Assembly: GCA_018857735.1 (NCBI GenBank)
Contig: JABMCL010001079.1
Coordinates: 167,501-231,500, forward strand
Direction: 5' to 3'
From: Alviniconcha marisindica
Lineage: Eukaryota > Mollusca > Gastropoda > Provannidae
DNA length: 64,000 nucleotides
Position 1 is the stretch's first letter. Each line of letters opens with the position of its first letter. The notes beneath the pieces are model-generated. The model was not told the DNA's origin and did no database searches. It saw only the letters and a list, made by a program, of their open reading frames with translations. The position numbers were made by a program, and so were the translations under genes. This document shows, one piece after another, positions 42,900 to 56,934 of this stretch.

Positions 42900-43010
42900 A
42901 TGACATTTACAAATTTCACAGAGGAATTCGAGGAAGATTACAAGACAATTGCCCAGATGAGTCAACCTGCAGAATGCCAATTATGCAAAAGGTTGCTGTT
43001 CACCCAATGA
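42900..43010 (+). other. upstream ORF overlapping the MARCH start
   Basis: ATG at 42900; 36 codons, MTFTNFTEEFEEDYKTIAQM then [16 protein letters not shown], stop TGA at 43008-43010. The stop overlaps an in-frame MARCH ATG (43007-43009) as ATGA, a geometry that allows termination-reinitiation. The peptide is acidic and has a CxxC. Two further MARCH-frame ATGs (42974, 42983) lie within it. Confidence 0.5.
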
Positions 43011-43069
43011 GCACAATGAAGGACAAAAAAGATTCAAAAGATGGAACTAAAGGAAAGGATGGAGCCAAG
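42974..43069 (+). CDS. MARCHF8: MARCH gene coding exon 1 (tentative)
   Basis: Reads [12 protein letters not shown] then [20 protein letters not shown] and ends at donor GCCAAG|GTGAGT in phase 0, compatible with the RING exon. The Lys-rich stretch is reminiscent of the basic N-terminus of some MARCH8 forms. Other first exons inside the 14.9 kb intron cannot be excluded. Confidence 0.55.
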
Positions 43070-43361
43070 GTGAGTCAAAACAATCTTGTATTTTTATTCA
43101 TTTTTGTTGACTTGTGTTGAATTGAAATTTGAATGTGAAACAAGCAGATATATGCTTTATATTTAAATAATAATTGTAACTTGTATTCAGTGCTGCAGTG
43201 AGTGTTGTGGATGGCTGATACATGTTGAATATTCTCATTCTGTGGTAAATTGGTTTGATCAAGTTCAAGTTTGAACTTTGATGAAATTGCTTAATCAATG
43301 CCAATAATGGTTTTTGTTTGGCAAAGAAGGTTTCACTTTCAGCATATGTAATAAATAAGTT

Positions 43362-43392
<31 letters not shown>

Positions 43393-43655
43393 TGAATACA
43401 TTGCTCTTGTTTTTGACTTTGATTACATTTTATTGTCCAAAGTGTGTTTTAAGGCCCAGTGGGTATTAAAAATGTGACTGATTTATTAAGACTAGAGTAT
43501 CCGGAACAATGTTAATAAAATGGACTGCTTTTGCATCTGGTGCCAAATAATGCTTTTGTTATGTTTCCATTGTAATCTCTGTCTTTTAACTTACTTGAAT
43601 AATTTAAACAAATGTTCTGTGGGTATCACATGAATGATGAAACATGCATGATTTG

Positions 43656-43708
<53 letters not shown>

Positions 43709-44455
43709 ATGTCAACAGTGAAACCACTTGTGCAGCTATGATCGATGTGACTGTGAGTATTGATTCACAGCATTCTCTGGGTGCTGTAGTCTGTACCCAA
43801 GCTTTAACTGGGCTTTATCTTAGATTCATTTCCGCTCACTTGACGTCTAGCATTCTTATTTCTAACCCACATATCACTGCCAGACGTGGGGAAATGTCAC
43901 ATGGGTGTTGCTCTTTTCACTCTTTCTTGAATTCTTCAGAATCACAAGACTGATAAACTGTGCTAATGTTACTAAACTTTAAAGAGTTTGTTTGGATAGA
44001 TCTTGTGTGACCAGTTTTGTTACTATACATTACTCTCTGTGTCTGAACTTGTATACTACTGTGTACTACTACTGTACTAGTACTACTACTACTACTACTA
44101 CTACTACTGTACTAGCTGAATATAGTAATCAGAGTAATGGCAGCTGCAAACATAGGTGACATGCCACAACCACAGGCCACACAGCAGCAAAGGTCAAGAT
44201 TTTTGTGGAGTGGCTGTGCAAGATCAAAGCCACACCATGCAATGTTGCTTGGCTGTGGCATGGCAGAAGGCAAGGTGTGAAGAAAGGATAGAGCTGCTCT
44301 TATACTGTGCCCTGTTGCAGCCATAGTTACGCTTACAACACAGACCAACAGTCAGCGTGGGCTTATGCAACTGCAGATTTGAGTTTGATTCACAATTATG
44401 GCAGTACTATTTGACTTGTAAATTCAAGAAATCATTTAGAATACACATCCCCATG

Positions 44456-44507
<52 letters not shown>

Positions 44508-47500
44508 TACAGTCAGTACAATTGCTACAGTGGTGAGACAGGGCTGGGAAGCTAAGTGAGGTTGTTGGTCAAGGTTCATTTGCATTGCCAAACACCTTTC
44601 GCTTGAGCCCTGTGGTAAGACACAGAAACACTGATGTCATGATATCTGTAGCATGGCCTGCAGCTGTGGCACCATCTTTGCCTGTGCCAGCTATAAACAG
44701 TTAAATGCTGTGGAATATAGCACTTAACACAGAAAAGGTTGTTCTGAACTTACTTTTCAAAGTAAGTAAGTTTCTTGTGGCTGCTGCAGCTGAATTTCTT
44801 TACTGTGTCAGTGTGTGTATTATCGAGAATTTATAAAATACTTGTTTGACAATTGTTAATAAGTATTTGAATGTGACTGTGAGTTACTTGAGCATTGCTG
44901 TTGTAGTTATTGCACCTCCTCCCACAACAAAATTAGGTGGTATATAAATATATCGTATAAGTGTCAGTATTTTAATCACTGTGTCCATTGGGCCATGTGC
45001 CCTGGCTTTGTGTGGATGAAATCTTCTGAACCACTCAACCTTTCATAACCAAACTTGGCATGGTGATGCATCATCATGAACCAGAGTGTTATGTGTTGTG
45101 GTCAAGGTCACAATGAGGGCTCATGTAGTCAAAATGGCTGTTTCTATTAATATTATATCTTCTAAACTAATGTTTCTACTACTAATTATTCTTTTCAAAC
45201 CAAACTTACTTTGATAGTAGATAATCATAAGCCAGAGTGTCTAGCTAAACACTGGATTACTGTGGGTCAGATCTCAGCCAAGGTCAAAATTTAGCATTCT
45301 GTTTGTCCAGATGATTTTCTCAAATCACTGTACATTTTTGAACCAATCTTGGTATGCTGATGTATCATAAGCTGGAGTGTCATGCAAGGTAAAATAAGAA
45401 TATAGAAAAAGGGGTGCTGTCTACAAGGTCATGGTCATAAACATAAACGCTAATTTAAACTTTTATGATTATATAATTGAAATATGACAGTTTCTACCAA
45501 ATGTTCTGAACTTTAAAAAAAGAAGAAGAAGTCCTTTTGCATCCATGCTGAGTTTGCTGGTTCATCATAGTAAGTCAGCGTGTCTTGTGAAAATATTGTA
45601 TTGCCATGGCATGTTTATGGCTAAGGTGACAGTGACAGCAAATACTGTTGAATCATTTGTAAACAAACTTGGTATGGTGATGTTTATCATGATCTGGAAT
45701 GTCTACTGTCTTTTTGGTCAAGGTCATTTCATTGAAGTATGATGGTTTCTACTATATCTTCTGAACTACAGATCCTTTTGCATCCACACTTAGTTTTATT
45801 GTACATCAGTCATTCATTGTGCGTCTTGTGAAAGTATTGGATTGCTGTGTTCAAGGTCAGGGTCACAGTGAAAGTTCAAAACTTTACTGAATGTTTGTCA
45901 TCGTGTAGTTTTAATTTTCTGTACCACTGATCTTATTTGCAACCAGAGTAGGTGTGTTGAAAAATTACTGTACCACTAATTTTAGTAGTAATCTAGACAC
46001 ATTGGAGGTGGTGTGGGGGCAATGGGGAGATTTTACCATTACCATGCAAGGCAACAAACCTTGATCAGTTTAACGTGATAATTTTCCCCTGGTCTATTCT
46101 GATTAGCTATATAATATAATGCTAATAAGTTATGATGCAGAATAAACCCAAGCTGTGTATAAAATATACAATGTATATTATTTTCACCTTTGAACTTTGG
46201 GTTTGAAGTGCAAAAGTTACCAGTTTGAAGTGCAAAAGTTACCAGTTTTAATCTCATGAGACTAACCTGCAAACACAGCAGAAGGCCTGAAAAACTTTCC
46301 ATTGAATTCTGAGGTATAGTACATGTTGCTGGAAGCATTGTGACATCATCAATGAACCAAGGTCCAAGTGTATCAGTGGTTCCCAGCATGAGTCCATGGC
46401 TTTTTTTCTTCTTCTTTTGTTGTTGTTACATAACTATAATTGTTGGAGAGAAAAAACTTGTTATTCAACAGTTGGTTTTCAAGAGGTCTGTTAGTCACCA
46501 CAGACACAGTAAATCTCTAGTGAAAAAACAACACCAGCATGCTTGATTGATTCACAAAACACTTTCTCTGTTGCAATATGTTAAGAAATAAATAGTGTGT
46601 AGACTTTGAGTTTGGTTGTCCATATGTGTGCACTGACATAACCTTAAGTAAAAATAATAATAAGGAAAAATAACTGAAACTTGTATATTATTATGTATAG
46701 ATGCTGATAAGTCTTTCAGTTGTTTAAATCTATTCTTGAAGTTGAAACTGCCAGTATTCTTCATCTAAGTAATAACTGCTGGAAAGCTGTGGGCCAAAAA
46801 AGTATCTACTATCAGTGACATATTATGTCATTTATGTGTCATACTGTACAGTCCTGTACAAAATGTATGGGCAGTTTATGCAGGCATCCATCCTTGTTGT
46901 GTGAATTATGTGGTTGAAATCAAAGTATTGCGATGGTCAAAAGGCTAATGTGATTTTAGTTTGCGGGGGGGGGGGGGGGGGTCCTTTTTTCTTCCTTTTC
47001 AGGGCCAGGATAGGTGGGGCCAAAAATGTTTGTAGACTGGTAGTGGTGCTAGTAGGTTGTGAAACTAACAAAACATAATAATATACAAACTGTCACTGAC
47101 ACCACTTTAACACAAAATATGTCTGGTCAGCTGAAATTAAAGCTGTTATATAGTATTAAAACACTCATACAGTCAGTCAGTCAGTGAGTCATGTAATTGT
47201 CTAAGTTGTATAATGTGTTTAGTACACAAACAATGCCTTTTTTTCCTTCTTTTCTTTTTAGCCTACTTTCAGTTTTGGGTATACAGGAACTGCAATTTAC
47301 ATGATGTGTTCATTACTACTACTATTCTAATAAAAGAGTGTTACTGTGTTAGATTACCTAACTCACATTAATTTTTGTGTTTTTAATTTTTATATTTATT
47401 AGATATTGTGAGGGAGGAATCCCACATGTCTGTTTTTTTGTTTAATTGCTACTCTGATGGGGAATCCCACATTCAGGAATGAACTGCTAAAGCTGTTAGT

Positions 47501-47793
47501 GTTAGTGCTATGGCCACGCCCAGTCTTGAGCAAAAAAAGAAAAAAGAAAAGGGGGATGGGGAAAGCTTCTAAAGATCTTGTTGCATCCTCGAGTTAATGC
47601 ACTGGTTTTGGACTTTTGTACTATTGTGATTTATACAAATTTGAAGTGTTCTTGAAGATGTAGCCATGGTTAAGTAGAAGATTTGACCCATAAGTTTAAA
47701 TGTCTCATTCAGTCACTGATAGTGATAGTAATTGCCTATCTGGAAGTTTTCTTGAAAACTGTCTCATTTCAGTGGAACTTGCTAGTGTGTGTG

Positions 47794-47825
<32 letters not shown>

Positions 47826-50800
47826 TGCGTGCATGCATGCCTGTCTTCCCATTCCTAACCAGCAAAATGAATACAGAAAGATACATGTGTGTGGGTTCAT
47901 GATGTTTTTACTGATCACAAACATTACATACAGACCATACATGTATACTGGTCAACCAGTTATACTATCAGTCAATGTTCACTGTTACTGTGTGCACATA
48001 CATATATTTCAGTAGGTACTATGTACTGGGGGGGGAATGTAGCATTGTATACTTTTCCTGGCCGGGAAAAACAGAAAAACACAATGTGTTGCTAGGGAAT
48101 TTTCAGATTTGTGCAGGTAGTTTGTACAAAATGTATGAAGTTAAAGATCAAAGTTTTTGGTGTAAATTTAGTGGATACAGTGTGCTAGCAATTTGAACAA
48201 ACTATGAACTACAACCAAGTTCATGAATTGAATGTGTAGATACATACATGCACAAATCATACACAAAACAAGTTCAAGTATGGTTGTTTTACTGCATACA
48301 TGCATCTTTTTCTCAGTTTTCTCATAACAATGAAAATGTCCTGTATTTTATTTTGAATTGTGCACTGTAATGACCTGTTAGTATAACAGTGTCAGGTCAT
48401 AAAGTCTGTATTGTTTGAGTGTCAGCATCGATTGCAGGTTACACATTGCCTGCTTGAGCTGTTCCGGCAGTAAACACAAGGTCCATGGATTTATTATTTT
48501 CATTGAAAACTGTTTTTCATCCTGATGTAAAAAGTCTGATTACAAATATATATATGTGAAAATATGAATAGATCAAATCCAGTACACCCTGGCGGGCTAT
48601 GGTTGTGAATCATTGCACAGTCAAACCAGTCTGGCTCAATGATTGACCTAGGATCTAGGTCCCGTTCGATCCTCAGCTGACATCCTTGGGTCTTGTAATA
48701 CACTGACACCATATGTGATATTTTACAGCAGGTGCATTTCATGTACCATTTCCAAGCATCATTTCATCTGACTGCCCAGCACTGTTGTTGATGTAGACTT
48801 GCTCTTGCTGACCAAACATCTTCAGCAACCACATTGCTAGTCAGCTGCAGCAGGTTTGACTCTGTTGACTCACTTGACTGAACAAGCAGTATAAATCATT
48901 AAATGACTGCTTTCCCTGCCAAAGTCTACTGGTGCTTGTGCAATTTCTTTACAAGAATAACAGCATGCTGCAGCAGTCAAAGAAAGAAGAAAAAGAAAAA
49001 AAAGTAAGGTCTTGTGATATATCAAGATACAAGTAAAACTCTAACCAGAATACAGAATACAAAATCTTTATTGTCTATGAATAACATAGAAATTTGCGGT
49101 ACGACTGCATAAAACTAAAAGAGACCAGTAAAATAACACACAGTATAATACATAAACATAAGTAAACATAATTATATTGTAAAACACAGAGTACTTTATC
49201 ATTGAGTCTGTAGGGCACACACACATCCAAAACACCTAGTCTTAGCCTTCATCTAGTATACCATACTTTGGAATAGTGATGAGGGTTAATCAGAATGAAA
49301 AATAGAGGAGTTCCCGCATAAAGTGTACCAAGCTGGGAACATCGGCCACAGAGGCTGGCAGGGAGTTCCATGTGGGGATAACACAGGGAAAGAAGTTGTG
49401 CTTGAATCAAAGTAGTCCTAGCAGAGATCCGCCTGAACTTTAGGGAGTGAAGGGATCTGGTTGCGGAGGAGGATGGCTGAAGGTAGAGCTGAGGGTTGAT
49501 TTCAGTCTGGTGGTTAATGATCTTCCACAACATGGCAAGTTGGTTTTTCGTCTGTCATGACCGGAGGGTGTCCCATTGAAGATACTGACAAGAAGTGAAA
49601 CGGTCAACTGTTGACTATTATATATATATATATATAAATACTACTCCTGTTGTGGAATTTGTTCATGACCAATCTTGCAGACCTCCTTAGTGGCCTCCAC
49701 TGGACAAGATCTAGTGTGTGAAAAAGTAAAAATGTTTGACACAGGCGGAAGAGGAATTTGAGTCACTGTATGTTTGCTTGTGTTAGGGTGGGAGGGGGTG
49801 CTATGATTGGCAGGGAGATGGGTCCTGTGGGTATTAAGTTTCCAAGTGTATTGCAGGTCAGCATGATTAAACTTAATGTCAAGCGTTGAGGACAAAAATA
49901 CTGGTATTATTGGTAATACTATTGTATTACTGTATTGTTATTAATGGTTTGTCAGGTTTGTATTGCACACATTCAGTTTCCTTGCCCATTATATAATAAC
50001 AGTGTCCCCCATTGCTTTCTGTTTTTGTTCCACCTTAGTGAATGGTCATAAGTAGGGTGAAAAATCAGTGTGAAAACCAGATGAGCTTAGGCCTTAAAAT
50101 TGGCCTGTGGCTGTTTAAGCTTTAGCTGTAGTGGACAACAAGAGACAAACCCCATCAGACCAGTGCAGTAGGCTGCTTTAATATTAAAAGATTCTGGAAG
50201 TGTTCAGTAGTATAGTCATGGCAACAGTTACTAATGTGTCTGCCAGCTGTTATTCAACTATGCCCCTTTGTTAATGAGATAAAGCTATAGGAGTCTTACT
50301 TTCCCAGCAGACACCAGATGGCTGGTAGTCGGCTGCTAGCAGTTTGTGTAGCTGTAGGTGGGTCAGGTTTGGTTTGAGGTGGCTGGTTCAACAGTTATTA
50401 AATTCCTTAGCTACTTTTGTTATCAAGATGGGACCAAAACTAATGAAAAGAGTAGCTGATTTTCTAGTGTAATAACCCCATGTTTTATGTGGCTTTATCT
50501 GTTAATGCATGAAATTTACATCCATCAACACATTAACGAAAGAAACGGTATGTTACTGCATACTTGCATGCTCAAAAGTAGATTTAATGACAGTACAACA
50601 CACATTTAACCTAGCCTCAGGGGAAGGTGTGGGTCTGCCCTCCTCTTAAAGGAACTGGCCTTCTCAAAACATGTTTTGGCCAACAGGTGCAACTGCAAGA
50701 GATTGAAATAAACACTGAAAATCAAGGATTTTGTTTTTAAATTCTCCCTTATTTATATATTCAGTTTATAATCCGAGTTTTGCCAGTAATGACTGGCTAC

Positions 50801-52226
50801 ACAACAGAAGCAAGTGTTCTAGCTCACCATGTTGCCATGTACTGCGTCTTTGATGCTGGACACAAATGAACGCTCCCATTGACTAGGGAACAACATCAAC
50901 ATGCCCTCAGGTAGCTATTAGGCCAGGTGTAACACCTGACTGTTTTAGTTTTGCTATTTGTCACTGGGACAGGTAATAATGATAATGGATATTTTTGGCA
51001 CCCAATCTCAGACAAGCCCATGTTTGTTTGTTTTTTAAAGCACCAGGGATTTAAAAAAAATAAAAATGGGGTGGGGTGAATGTAATGTACATAATATTTA
51101 TACAGCTACACTATCATAATATATATCAGTAGGATTCCAAATTGAAAATCAACACATCATTTTAAAACAAAATCCATGATTTAGTTTTGGTTTTGACCTC
51201 TTTTACCTGTTGAGAGAGGGCAGCCTTATTGGATAAAATGTATTTTGAGAAGGCTAGTTCCTTTAAAACCACTTCAGCACAGTTGGAATGATTTTTGCTC
51301 TGTCATGCTGCATAGCAATTTGGGCTATTTTGCTGTTTCATTCATTGTGGAGTTTTTGGATTTTAACATCCCATCAAGGGCATAGGGTCACCTCAGTGGT
51401 GAGCAAAGTCACCAGACCTGCACAGTGTCTATAACCATGGAGCAACCCTGGAAAAGGTGAAACCCAAACCTGGTTTTCAGCCCACGGCCATGGGTGGGTT
51501 GTTTTACCAAACCAGTTTGGTGGTCTGGCTAGGGGTAGACTGTGCAGGATGTACACAGCCAGTGATATAGGGAGCCCCCCAAGTGTGCTTGCATGAGTGA
51601 CTGCCAGGTGGCGTGGGCTGTATACCCTGCCTGTTCATCTGTCACTAGTGTGTGAGCACACCCAAAGACCCAAAATTGCCAGGAGTTGATCATTGTGTGG
51701 TGGTGCACAGCTGTTTCAGACCTGCATTGCCCGGGTATTGTGACTGGTATTCAGTTTAGGGGTGAAATGTACTGTCATAATTTCAGTGAACATTGTTGGC
51801 AGCTACATGCTACTTGTGTGTGGGCCTGAACATCGCATGTCTACTTGTTTTGTATCGGAAACCATCTCACTGAGTGTGTTACGTGATACCTTGTTTGCAT
51901 TTCTTGTTAACAGCATTCACTCCCCCCCCCAATTTTTTAAAATCATTTCTTTTTATTCAGCAAGGATATTCAAAGAGACAGTGGTTTTGGGGATACATGG
52001 ACTTTCACATTCAGTTTTGAATTGTGAACTTCGGTATGGTGGTAATTCTGCAAACATCATTACTGATCTGCCTATATGCTTGAATTGTGTTCCTGGAGAA
52101 AAAGACTGTAAGTGAACAGAGAGAGACAAGGGACTTTCAGAGCCTGAGGTAGGTTGCTTATTGTTTACACCAAATGTGAGCAGTTTGCTTCTTCATATAA
52201 CTATTGAATAACCACAACAAAGCCCA

Positions 52227-52257
<31 letters not shown>

Positions 52258-52734
52258 GAGAGATTAGTTACTTTTGTCCTGCCTGGCAGGTGGCTACCAA
52301 AAACAGTGAACAGCTGGAATGTATTTAAACCATTTTAACAGGAAAAGAAACACACACTATGCATGAGTTACTACTGGCATACCCTTCCCCCCATCTCTGC
52401 CACACTTGGTTATGCCATAGCCTTGAAAACAGACCAGTAAGAGTCCATTTTCAGTCTATGCATGACAGATTGGGGGAGCTGAGACTGTGCTAGGGACATG
52501 TGTGATGCTGGACATGCAGCTGTCACCGCTCGGCCTCCGGAAATGTGGCGCTTGAAACAGTGAAAGACATGACACGAATCAGATAATGGGTTTTTTTCAT
52601 GGGCAGACATCTTGTTTTATTGGACTGGTACTGTGGTAGTAGTATTTTTTAACCATAGTCTGATCATACTTAGGTGGTAGCTTGATTTCACACTGAAACT
52701 AGACACCAGGCTCATGAATAGAAGTTCATGTGTA

Positions 52735-52794
<60 letters not shown>

Positions 52795-54293
52795 GAAGAA
52801 TGGAAAAGGGGTGTGTTAAAATTGTGTGTGTGTGAGACAGAGGAATATTTCGGTCCCACAAATTTTGTAAATTTGTAACTAATATGTTTTTGTTGTTGTT
52901 TTTGATGGCTTTGTCTGTTTACCTTTTTGGGTATTTTTGGTCTAATCCCTTCAGTTACACAACTTGATTTGTGTCTGAACAAGAAGTAGGATAGTATCAG
53001 TGTGTAAAAGAAGAAGAAAATATTGAGGTGGTGTGTGTGTGTAAGTGGTGTGTAATTGAGGGAGGGAGAGATTGAGTTTGTTCAAAAAAGGCATTTTATT
53101 ATTTTCCAGCACCCTAAATTTCTTTTTGTCAGAGGCCAGTTTACCCTTTTGAATATTTTAGTCCAGCCCAATACATACTGACAAGCTTGCTAAGTTGCTT
53201 CATTGACTGCAGCTGAGAGAGGATTCCCAAGAGAGATGCTACCTGGGCAGGTTGATGTATGTGACAAATAGTTAGTAAATATTTCATTTTGCCTGTCTCT
53301 GTCAGTGTCACTAAAAAGACACTTTTTTTTAATGGCAAAATTACAGATTTTAAAGGAGACTATACAGGTCTGGTATTGGTTTATGTTGTTTCCACATATC
53401 AAAGGATATAGTGTCAAGTTTTGTCATTTAGATTTGAATTATTCAGTTGGTTTGCATTTGATTTGCAGGTTGGATTGATTTTATTGTTTGTTGAATTTTT
53501 TTCATTTATTTTTTTCTTCTTCTGCACATTCACTGTTTGATTTGATTTTACTTGCATTGTGTTATATTATACTTCAAAATTGCAAAAATAGTTCTTGATT
53601 GATGACTTCATTGCGCACATGTGTGTTTGTGTCAAAGATGAGTGTATATTTGTAGGTGCAGTTAAACAAAAGTGTGTTCTGTGTATTTTAGGGAAGTTAC
53701 TTCAAATTGTAGGCTAACTGCACACTGTGTAATAGTTAAACCTGGTGACAGGTGAGGGTTTGTTTTTGTTTTTAGCTTAAAATATATTGATACCAGAGGC
53801 TTCAGGCTGCCTGGTGACCAAACTGTACTGGATTGACTGGGTGAACTAAATCGATCACTGCATACAGCTTGCTGTTGAACTGTATGAACCCTGTGCAATT
53901 GTTGCAGCACATGGGCACCCATATGTACACTGCCAAGCTAATCTTGTTCAGGCTGGCAGAAGGTTACAAATGGTCATTTGGCTGTCTTCTTTAGGAATAC
54001 CTGTATGTAATGTATGTTCCACTTCATCTTTTTGAGTTGGTTTTATTTTCATTGTACCAGTAGTTCACTCATGGCAGGGTGCCTTCCACAATAGCAAAGC
54101 TTTTTTGTTTGTTTTTCCCTGGTCGCCTCTAGCATGCAAGGGAAAGCCATACAGTCTGATAAAGGATTGTTTGGTCCAACTGGGGGACTTGGTAATGTGG
54201 TGACTGTCAAAGGGTGCTGGTGATTTATGGCATTTGTAGGGTACTCAGTCTTACTCTTCTTGTCCTCTGGCCACATGATCAGTTTATGGTTTT

Positions 54294-54364
<71 letters not shown>

Positions 54365-56898
54365 GGGTGTCTTTAGATATATATCAAACAACAAATAGTA
54401 GACCCTGTATGATAGATATATTGATGATATACACTCTGCAATAAGGACAAGCTATTTTGGGGGAAGGATTGGATAGTGTGTTTTGTTGTACATAGGTATG
54501 GAGGCTTAAGATAACTTTTAAGATCATGAATTTATTAACTGGTATTGGATTTGCCCTGTTCCTTTATGTTTGAGTGGGTAAGCAGGTGTGTGTGTGTTGT
54601 TTGTACATTATACATATGTTGTTTAGGATGATTGTAGGAGAGTGCTTGTGCTGTATTGTGTTTATGCAAACAAATTGCTTTGTCATGATGGAACAGATTA
54701 GGACCGTAATGTGCTGAAGAAAACTGGGTGCCTTGATGCCTGTTTTATGAACTGAGGTGGCCCGATGGCCAGGTTCTGCATGATTGCTTACCGTTTAATT
54801 TTTATAATTTTTATGCACAGCTTGGGTTTTTCATAGATATATACATTGTGTATATGCCCTGGTTGGAAGGAAAACTGAACAGAGCTGTCACTCACTCCAA
54901 AATTTAGTTTGACTATTTAAAGCTTTGAGGTTGACCTGTGAGGATGTATTGCCCCTGTCCTTGTTTCAGCATTATATGCATTTACATGGCTAAGATGCAG
55001 CCATTTGCAGTCAAATAGTGATTTGAATTGACTTGCACTTTGATGGGTAAATGGTCTCAGTTGCATACCAATACACATATAAATCAGTGTTAAAATTCTA
55101 GAATCTGTTGATCCAGAGCCTTCCAGTCACCATTTTCTGAACACAGTGCTTAAAAAAAAAAAAAAAAAAAAAAATAGCCTGTTACTTTTTGCTGACATCA
55201 GTCTGTTTCTTATGAGGTTGTTTGTGATTTGTGTGCTCCTTGATCTAATCAGAAAATCAAGTTCAGTTGATTGAATTCCTGTGATGTAATAACACATGGC
55301 TGTTATCTTGCTACCAGTTGGTTGAACAGGATAAGCAGTGAAAACTAGTCTGTTTATAATATCAGTGTCTCTGTCTGTTCCAGTATCGATACTGAGGAGA
55401 ATAATTGTAATGGCATGGCAGTACGTTTTTTTGGTACAATGAGAGAAGTACTTGCATGTTTTTTGTTTTGTTTTTTAGTTTGTTTTTAATCTCAGTTTGT
55501 TTTTAATCTCATTCCAATGCTTGGCTTTTTATTTTGTTGATGGAGACACTTGTGACCAAAATGGCAGCGTTATGTGTGGTTTTATTTATTGTATATTTGG
55601 ATGATGTGATTGATAATGATTGGTCTCATCTATAATATAACTATGCCTTGTTAAGCAGAATTCCCTCTCTGCTTTTACCGAGAGCTAAGTAGGGTGTTAC
55701 ACTGGGACGCATGTAATTGCTCACCTACAGAGAGGTTGTTCCCTAGCTTGGAGGTGGAGTCTGCTGCATAGGTTTGTTTTTGCTCAGGAGAATGATTTTT
55801 CTTTTTGGTGACGGTAACGGGGAGATGTTCAGTTTAGAGAGATTTTGTGGCAGAGCTCAGGAGCTGTGTGAACGTTGAGGCGGCCTTACGGTCTGTGGAT
55901 GTAAAGCAACGTTAGAAGAAGACATTTGTGTGCGAAGGATCGGGTGCTTAGAGTAAGACTGATGCACATTTTTAATTGAAAGCAAAGGAAGTACATGTAA
56001 CAGTAAACTGTTTATACATTGTTTGCCAGTCCCCTTCAAACATAGGATGTCGGTGTCACGTGTGTCCTGAGCGGTGGATCAGGCTTTTGCTGATAACTGG
56101 ATGATTTCTTTTTAATAGTAATAATAATTAAACTGTTTATATGCATTGTGCTAGTGTGGTACATACACGTATTTAAACTGACCTAGAAGCATTGACTGAT
56201 TGCGTATACATGTGTGCTTAAAGTTTTCCTGTTTGAGGAATAAATGTGTAACAGACAAAGGGTGTTCTGAGTGTAAATTGAACTGAAAAAACATTTTCAG
56301 TTTCTTTTGGTGATGAAGCTATACTGTATAAACTTCCTCGTGAGTGGTAGATAGGCATGTGCATGAAGTAAGTATTTTTATCATCATTCAGCTCATTTCA
56401 CTGTGTCTGAGATCATGTTTGTGTCAGGAGTGGTTTCTGATACTAACACTCTTCTTCTTCTTCTGTTGATCATCCACCATCGTCTTGTTGACGATTCTGA
56501 TGACAGTCTAGGGGGTTCTGCATGAATTCTTGTCATTCTGCAAGAATGCTTCTGTCATGTATGTTAGTTGTTAATTGTTACTAGCATAGTCTTTAGGAAC
56601 CTGAGGGCAGTACTGCAAAAGCACCTTCACCTAGTTGCTCAAGATGGTTAGAAAAATCGCCAGGGGAGCCACTACCAAAAACCCAGGGTAGAAAAGCCTC
56701 TGGGCAAGTCATGTTCCAAAACGATTACTGTCTACTGCCCTGATGATTTCCCTAAAATTATCATTGAACTTTTGGATCATCAGATAAGAAATAGAGCAGC
56801 GTCATCTGCAGTGCAGGGTCGTCAGCATTGAATGTGGCTAAAAATGCACATGTGAAACTGAGTTTGAAATGGAAGTGGTTTGTGTGTGTGTGTGTGTG

Positions 56899-56934
<36 letters not shown>

